Below, piece by piece: positions 26,864 through 32,550 of a stretch of DNA of 32,550 nucleotides (within the stretch, counting starts at the first letter, position 1; every line of letters starts with the position of its first letter). Origin of the DNA: Oscillospiraceae bacterium. Its GTDB lineage: Bacteria > Bacillota > Clostridia > Oscillospirales > CAG-272. The stretch spans positions 1 to 32,550 of the forward strand of contig SVUB01000007.1 in NCBI GenBank assembly GCA_015063495.1, in the 5' to 3' direction. The notes beneath the pieces were generated by a model. It ran no database searches. It saw nothing but the letters and a program-made list of their open reading frames with translations, and had not been told where the DNA came from. Made by a program: the position numbers and the translations under genes.

Positions 26864-28216
26864 ATGAATGAGGAACTTGTAAGGAAATTACCCTTTTCGA
26901 TGATAGCGGAGCAGTCTTTGCTCGGCTCGATACTCATAGACCCCGAATCCTTTAATAAAATAGCGGACGTCGTCGATGCGGACGATTTCTATATCACCGA
27001 GCATACGCAGATATTCCACGCTATGCGAGACCTTTATATGGCAAGCAACGAGATAGATATCGTAACGCTTGTCAATAGGCTTGTGGAGAGAGGAATATAT
27101 AACAAGTCGGGCGGTGAAGACTATATACGCACTATCGGAGAGGTAGTTCCGAATGCGCTCAACGTAGAGGACTACGCTCGTATCGTAAAGGAGAAGAGCC
27201 TTCTTCGCAAGCTTATCGGAGTTTGCTCGGATATTTCCGACACCGCTTACAGTGAGCAGGATGCCGTTGAGCATATCATCGGTAACGCCGAGCAGAAGAT
27301 ATTCGATATTGCGCAGAGAAGAGAGACAAAGAACTTTACTCACATAAGAGACGCTCTTATGCAGGTATACGACCGCCTCCACCTTCTCAATACTAATAAA
27401 GAGGAGACGATGGGCGTTCCCACCGGATTTGCGGGAGTGGATTATCTGCTTGCCGGGATGGGAAAGAGCGACCTTATAATCGTGGGTGCACGCCCCGGTA
27501 TGGGTAAAACTTCATTCGTTCTTAATATAGGCACGAACGTGGCAAAGTCCACAGGTAAGGCGGTTTGCATCTTCTCACTCGAGATGTCGACCGAGCAGCT
27601 CGTTACCCGTGTCGTATCGAGTGAGGCGATGATAGATTCGCATAAGCTTCGTACGGGTGAGCTTACTCCCGAGGATTGGGATTCTATGGCTCATACCGCA
27701 GGCGAGCTTTCAAAATGTAATATTCTTATCGACGATACACCCGGCATTACCGTTACGGGAATGAAATCAAAGCTCCGTAGAGTTGATAACCTCGGACTTG
27801 TTGTAATCGACTATCTCCAGCTTATGCAGAGTGACCGTAAGAGCGATAATCGTGCTCAAGAGGTATCGGAGATATCCCGCTCGATAAAGCTTATGGCAAA
27901 GGAGCTCAAGGTTCCGATACTCTGCTGTGCACAGCTTAACCGTGCGGCGGAGAAGAATAAGGATAATAAGCCGATGTTAAGCGACCTTCGTGATTCGGGC
28001 TCTATCGAGCAGGATGCGGACGTTGTTATGTTCCTTTACAGAAGCGAGTATTATCAGAACGGTGAGGGGGGCGACGAGCCTGCACCCGAGGCAAATACTG
28101 CCGAGGTAATCGTGGCAAAGAACCGCCACGGTTCAACGTCAAGCGTAAAGGTCGGCTGGATAGGCAAATATACGAAATTCCGTTCGATTTCCCAGGACGG
28201 TGCGAGAAATGGCTAA
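26864..28216 (+). CDS. dnaB: Replicative DNA helicase
   Basis: LPFSMIAEQSLLGSILIDPESF; GARPGMGKTSFVLNIG; SLEMSTEQLVTRV; VIDYLQLM; DLRDSGSIEQDADVVMFLYR. Confidence 0.97.
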   Translation: MNEELVRKLPFSMIAEQSLLGSILIDPESFNKIADVVDADDFYITEHTQIFHAMRDLYMASNEIDIVTLVNRLVERGIYNKSGGEDYIRTIGEVVPNALNVEDYARIVKEKSLLRKLIGVCSDISDTAYSEQDAVEHIIGNAEQKIFDIAQRRETKNFTHIRDALMQVYDRLHLLNTNKEETMGVPTGFAGVDYLLAGMGKSDLIIVGARPGMGKTSFVLNIGTNVAKSTGKAVCIFSLEMSTEQLVTRVVSSEAMIDSHKLRTGELTPEDWDSMAHTAGELSKCNILIDDTPGITVTGMKSKLRRVDNLGLVVIDYLQLMQSDRKSDNRAQEVSEISRSIKLMAKELKVPILCCAQLNRAAEKNKDNKPMLSDLRDSGSIEQDADVVMFLYRSEYYQNGEGGDEPAPEANTAEVIVAKNRHGSTSSVKVGWIGKYTKFRSISQDGARNG

Positions 28217-29675
28217 AGAAAAGAGCACCCACGGCTTTACGTCACCGAGCGTTATTCTTTCTGGTTTTCTTTGCGGAAAAGAAGCACACGGAATAGGCGC
28301 CCACGGTATGCCATCGTCCCTTCTTGTGGCGTATTCGGGCGGTGCGGATTCCTCTTGCTTACTTTATTTGCTAAAGGATTGGTGTGATAAAACGGGAGTT
28401 GAGCTTTTTGCGGCTCACGTAAATCACGGTATCAGGGGTGATGAAGCCCTGCGAGATAGAGACCACTGCGTGAGTGTCTGCAAAAAAGAGGGCATAAAGC
28501 TATTTGTTCTTGATGCAGACGTGCCGAGAATAGCGAAAGAGACGGGAAAAAGCATTGAGGGTGCGGCAAGAGACGTCAGATATGATTTCTTTGCACGTGT
28601 AATGGCAGAAAATGATATTCCCGTGCTTTGCACCGCTCATAATGCAGATGATAACCTTGAAACTTTGCTTTTCAGACTTGCAAGAGGCAGTGCGGCAAGA
28701 GGCCTTTGCGGTATTCCGCCCGTGCGAGAGCTTGAGGGCGGCGGATTTGCAGTAAGACCGATCATTTCCCTAACAAAGGACGAGATCCTTGATATCTGCG
28801 AGGAAAAAAGCATAGAATATGTTTATGACAGCACAAATGCCGACACAGCTTATACAAGAAACAGCATAAGAGCAACGGCTATGCCGGTGCTCAGGGAAAT
28901 AAACCCAGAGGCAGCGGAAGCGGCACTGCGTTTTTGCGAAAATCTACGTGCCGACTGTGCTTATCTTGATAAGATCGCAGAAAATTATCTGAAAAAAGAG
29001 GGCGCAAGGCATATAGGTGCGCTTGCTTCTCTTGAAAAACCAATATTTACCCGTGTTATCACTTCTCTTTATGCGATGCACTCGGGCGAGATGCTTGAGA
29101 GCATTCATATAGAAGCTGTTGCAGCTCTTATAAGAGAGGGCAGGGAGGGTGCTTCGGTATCGCTTCCCGGAAGGCTAAAGGCTGAGATTGCTTCAAATGA
29201 GCTTGTTTTTTCTGCTGATAGCAGAGAAAGCAAGGAAAGAGAGGCGCTCGCCAAAAAGGAGCTTTTATTCGGAGATAATTTTATAGGCGGAGGTTATATT
29301 ATCCGTCTTGAGTATCTTAACTCCACCGTTTCTTCACAAACTACACCTGATATTCAGACAGGTAAGGAAAATATTTACAAGTTATTTACACAAGCGGAAA
29401 TTCTATCTGATAAAATAAAGGGTAGTCTTTTTGCAAGAGGAAGACTTGCGGGAGATACTATACGCACCTCGGGCATGACCAAGGACGTGCGTAAGCTGCT
29501 TTCCGAGAGGAAGATCCCGATAAATAAAAGAGATAGCTACCCGATAATCTGTGATGATGAAGGAATACTACTCATCCCGGGTATTGCCGTGCGTGACGGC
29601 GCTATTCAAAAAAATAAAAACTGTTCCGAAAGGGTTTGCATAACACTTTTCGAGGATGAAACTGAAAGGCATTGA
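28209..29675 (+). CDS. tilS: tRNA(Ile)-lysidine synthetase
   Basis: LLVAYSGGADSSCLLYLL; AHVNHGIRGDEALRD; TAHNADDNLETLLFRLARG. ATG overlaps the dnaB stop. Confidence 0.94.
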   Translation: MAKEKSTHGFTSPSVILSGFLCGKEAHGIGAHGMPSSLLVAYSGGADSSCLLYLLKDWCDKTGVELFAAHVNHGIRGDEALRDRDHCVSVCKKEGIKLFVLDADVPRIAKETGKSIEGAARDVRYDFFARVMAENDIPVLCTAHNADDNLETLLFRLARGSAARGLCGIPPVRELEGGGFAVRPIISLTKDEILDICEEKSIEYVYDSTNADTAYTRNSIRATAMPVLREINPEAAEAALRFCENLRADCAYLDKIAENYLKKEGARHIGALASLEKPIFTRVITSLYAMHSGEMLESIHIEAVAALIREGREGASVSLPGRLKAEIASNELVFSADSRESKEREALAKKELLFGDNFIGGGYIIRLEYLNSTVSSQTTPDIQTGKENIYKLFTQAEILSDKIKGSLFARGRLAGDTIRTSGMTKDVRKLLSERKIPINKRDSYPIICDDEGILLIPGIAVRDGAIQKNKNCSERVCITLFEDETERH

Positions 29676-29677
29676 CT

Positions 29678-30229
29678 ATGAATAAGGATATTGCGGAAAT
29701 TCTGGTAGACGAAAAAGAAATAGGCGAGATATGCTCACGTATTGCGGAAGAGATAAGCCGTGATTATAAGAATTCAGACAAGAAACTGCTTCTCCTCTGC
29801 ATTCTTAAGGGTTCTGTTGTCTTTATGGGCGAGCTTATGAAGAGAATAGACCTGCCCGTTGAGATAGATTTTATGAAGGTCTCCTCTTACGGTGCGGGAA
29901 CCGCTACCACGGGAAGCATCAATATACACCTTGACCTTCAGCGCAAGGATATGAACGATATAGATATCATCGTTGTCGAGGATATAATCGACAGCGGAAG
30001 AACTCTCTCGCATCTGACAGAGTACCTCAAGCTCAAGGGAGCGCACAGCGTCCGTACCTGCACACTTCTTGATAAGCCGTCGAGACGTGAGGTGGAATTC
30101 AGACCCGATTATACGGGCAAGATAATTCCCGATAAATTCGTGGTAGGCTTTGGTCTTGATTATGATGAGATGTATAGAGCACTTCCTTACGTGGGCGTGC
30201 TTCGCCCCGAGGTCTACGAGGGAAAATAA
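29678..30229 (+). CDS. hpt: Hypoxanthine phosphoribosyltransferase
   Basis: LLLLCILKGSVVFMGELMKRIDLPVEIDFMKVSSYG; IIVVEDIIDSGRTLSHL; FVVGFGLDYDEMYRALPYVG. The ORF track uses the upstream TTG at 29672. Confidence 0.95.
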   Translation: MNKDIAEILVDEKEIGEICSRIAEEISRDYKNSDKKLLLLCILKGSVVFMGELMKRIDLPVEIDFMKVSSYGAGTATTGSINIHLDLQRKDMNDIDIIVVEDIIDSGRTLSHLTEYLKLKGAHSVRTCTLLDKPSRREVEFRPDYTGKIIPDKFVVGFGLDYDEMYRALPYVGVLRPEVYEGK

Positions 30230-30276
30230 ATACTTAGATCAAATTTTTACCGACAGAGGTCGGGACAGGAGCATAG

Positions 30277-32244
30277 ATGAAAAACAATTTTAAGGTGATA
30301 CTCTTCTACGTCGTCCTTATTGCCGTGATAATCTTTGCGGTGACGCAGATTTTCAGAACGACCGAGGAGAAGATCGAAAAGCTTGATAATTACAGCCAGG
30401 TGGTCGAATATTTCCAGGAGGAAAAGGTCACAGGCTTTATGGTGAGCGAGAAGAATTACATTACGCTCACACTTTCCGATGATACAAAGGCAGGTTACCA
30501 GCTAAGTAATCTCAACCTTTTCTATAATGATCTCGGAGAGCTTATCCTCGCACAGAAGGCGGAGGGTATTCTCACAGAATACGATTACGAGCCTGCAACC
30601 GAATATCCTTGGTGGCTCTCGCTTCTGCCGTCCGCTATAATAATCATCCTTATCATAGTGCTTTGGGTATTCGTTATGAACCAGGCAGTCGGTAAGGGCG
30701 GCGGAAAGATGAATAATTTTGGCAAGGCACGTGTAAAAATGGCTTCTGCCGATAAGAAAAAGGTACTTTTCTCCGACGTTGCAGGTGCAGATGAGGAGAA
30801 GGAGGAGCTTCAGGAGGTCGTTGAATTCCTTAAAGACCCCCGTCGCTATACAAAGCTCGGTGCAAAGATCCCCCACGGCGTTCTGCTCGTGGGCCCTCCA
30901 GGTACGGGTAAAACACTTCTTGCAAAGGCAGTTGCAGGTGAGGCTGACGTTCCGTTCTTCTCAATATCCGGTTCTGATTTTGTTGAAATGTACGTTGGTG
31001 TCGGTGCATCGAGAGTTCGTGACCTTTTCGATACCGCAAAAAAAGCTCCTGCAAGTATAGTATTTATAGATGAGATAGACGCAGTCGGACGTCACAGAGG
31101 TGCAGGTCTCGGCGGCGGACACGACGAGAGAGAGCAGACGCTCAACCAGCTTCTTGTTGAGATGGACGGCTTTGGCTCAAATGAAGGAATTATAGTTATT
31201 GCGGCGACGAACCGCCCCGATATACTTGACCCCGCACTGCTCCGTCCCGGACGCTTTGACCGTCAGATAACCGTCGGTTATCCCGATATCAAGGGACGTG
31301 AGGAGATACTCAAGGTCCACGCAAAGAATAAGCCCTTTGAGGCGGCGGTGGATTTCCGCAAGGTAGCACAGTCGACTGTCGGATTTACAGGAGCTGACCT
31401 TGCAAACCTCTTAAACGAAGCGGCGCTTCTTGCGGCAAGACGTAAGAAGGAGCTTATCGGTATGGAGGAGATCGAGGATTCCTATATGAAGATAATCATG
31501 GGACCTCAGAAGAAGGCTAAACAGAGACGTGAAAAGGATAATAAGCTCTGTGCGTATCACGAGGCAGGCCACGCAGTTGCGGCATACTTCTGCCCCACGT
31601 CCGATCCCGTTAAGCATATTACGATAATCCCTGCAGGAAATGCAGGTGGTGTAACTATAAGAGTTCCCGAAGAAGACAAGATGGTGCAGACGAGAAACGA
31701 GATGATAGACAATATCATCGTGAGCCTCGGAGGCCGAGTTGCGGAGCAGCTTGTGCTTGACGATATCTCAACCGGTGCATCGAGCGATATCCAGCACGCT
31801 ACGAAGATAGCACGTGCGATGGTAGAGCGCTACGGTATGAGCGAAAAGCTCGGTACGGTGCTTTACGGAAGCGAGCATAGCAGTGATGAGGTATTCCTCG
31901 GACGTGACTTCAGCTCGGGTAAGAATTATTCCGAGAAGACTGCGGCAGAGATAGACGACGAGGTGCGTTCTATTATCGACTCCGCATACGAAAAGTGTGT
32001 CGAGTACCTTAAGGAGCATATGGATAAGCTCCATTTCGTTGCAGAGTACCTCTATAAGCACGAGAGCATGGATAATGACCAGTTCAAGGCCGCTATGGAG
32101 CGTGAGTGCACCGAGGAAGAGATAGAAGCTATTGCTGACGAGAAGAAGCGAGAAAGCTCGGAGGAGAATAAAATCCGTGCCGAGAAGAACGCCGAAAAGG
32201 AACAGCAGGAAGCAGAAGAAAAAGACACAAATGAAGAGAAATAA
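30277..32244 (+). CDS. ftsH: ATP-dependent zinc metalloprotease FtsH
   Basis: [93 protein letters not shown]. Confidence 0.98.
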   Translation: MKNNFKVILFYVVLIAVIIFAVTQIFRTTEEKIEKLDNYSQVVEYFQEEKVTGFMVSEKNYITLTLSDDTKAGYQLSNLNLFYNDLGELILAQKAEGILTEYDYEPATEYPWWLSLLPSAIIIILIIVLWVFVMNQAVGKGGGKMNNFGKARVKMASADKKKVLFSDVAGADEEKEELQEVVEFLKDPRRYTKLGAKIPHGVLLVGPPGTGKTLLAKAVAGEADVPFFSISGSDFVEMYVGVGASRVRDLFDTAKKAPASIVFIDEIDAVGRHRGAGLGGGHDEREQTLNQLLVEMDGFGSNEGIIVIAATNRPDILDPALLRPGRFDRQITVGYPDIKGREEILKVHAKNKPFEAAVDFRKVAQSTVGFTGADLANLLNEAALLAARRKKELIGMEEIEDSYMKIIMGPQKKAKQRREKDNKLCAYHEAGHAVAAYFCPTSDPVKHITIIPAGNAGGVTIRVPEEDKMVQTRNEMIDNIIVSLGGRVAEQLVLDDISTGASSDIQHATKIARAMVERYGMSEKLGTVLYGSEHSSDEVFLGRDFSSGKNYSEKTAAEIDDEVRSIIDSAYEKCVEYLKEHMDKLHFVAEYLYKHESMDNDQFKAAMERECTEEEIEAIADEKKRESSEENKIRAEKNAEKEQQEAEEKDTNEEK

Positions 32245-32251
32245 GCACTAA

Positions 32252-32281
32252 CAAAGGTCGGCTCATAAGAGCCGACCTTTG
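32252..32281. terminator. Terminator hairpin between convergent ftsH and the NAGPA-type gene
   Basis: CAAAGGTCGGCTC-ATAA-GAGCCGACCTTTG followed by TTTTATTT. Confidence 0.85.
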
Positions 32282-32283
32282 TT

Positions 32284-32550
32284 TTATTTAATAAGTATAG
32301 TAGAAGCAAGTATTCTTTCGCCGCCGAGGATATAGGAGCTTGTGTTGAGATATTCTCCGTCAAGCTTCATAAGGGAGGACGAGCCACCGTCAAGATTACT
32401 TGCGTTTACCGCACCGAAGGAGAGCATCACCTCAATGAGATCATCAAGCGTTGCACCAAGACTGTCTATCTGCCGGCCGTTGACGACGAGAAGTAAAATC
32501 GCACCGTCCGCCCTTTGTCCGATCGCCGTTCTTGGGTTGATACCGCCGCC
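32284..32550 (-). CDS. Phosphodiester glycosidase (NAGPA/DUF2233) family protein, C-terminal fragment truncated by the window edge
   Basis: My translation of the minus strand: GGGINPRTAIGQRADGAILLLVVNGRQIDSLGATLDDLIEVMLSFGAVNASNLDGGSSSLMKLDGEYLNTSSYILGGERILASTILIK*; 'NPRTAIG...LDGGSSS' is typical of the family. Confidence 0.85.
   Translation of the reverse strand, partial: GGGINPRTAIGQRADGAILLLVVNGRQIDSLGATLDDLIEVMLSFGAVNASNLDGGSSSLMKLDGEYLNTSSYILGGERILASTILIK

Overview
The window looks like a low-to-mid GC Firmicutes (Clostridia/Oscillospiraceae-like) chromosome segment. No mobile element, CRISPR array or rRNA was seen. Housekeeping blocks: an M23 peptidase tail, tRNA-Glu(CTC), DUF378, an orphan PflA-like radical SAM protein, prfC, an L10-leader attenuator followed by rplJ-rplL, recG with a YhaN/YhaO (SbcCD-like) pair, a hemolysin III protein, an SDR, yybS-like-gdpP-rplI-dnaB-tilS-hpt-ftsH, and the 3' end of a NAGPA-type phosphodiester glycosidase gene. 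The accessory part is a glycan/sugar block. It contains (i) a modular secreted GH26 mannanase-like protein with both catalytic Glu residues; (ii) a GH26-fold lipoprotein in which both catalytic Glu residues are replaced, a candidate pseudoenzyme or glycan binder; (iii) a small sugar operon encoding an XRE-HTH::PfkB kinase fusion, a D-lyxose-isomerase-like cupin and a class II aldolase; and (iv) an orphan family-1 solute-binding lipoprotein. Two of the three operon genes and the solute-binding gene carry lesions: two single-base deletions and one internal deletion flanked by microhomology. All three fall within about 6 kb, while the surrounding housekeeping ORFs are intact. The leader upstream of rplJ has clear, mutually exclusive terminator and antiterminator pairings. 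All calls come from reading the sequence and recalled family motifs; no database search was run.
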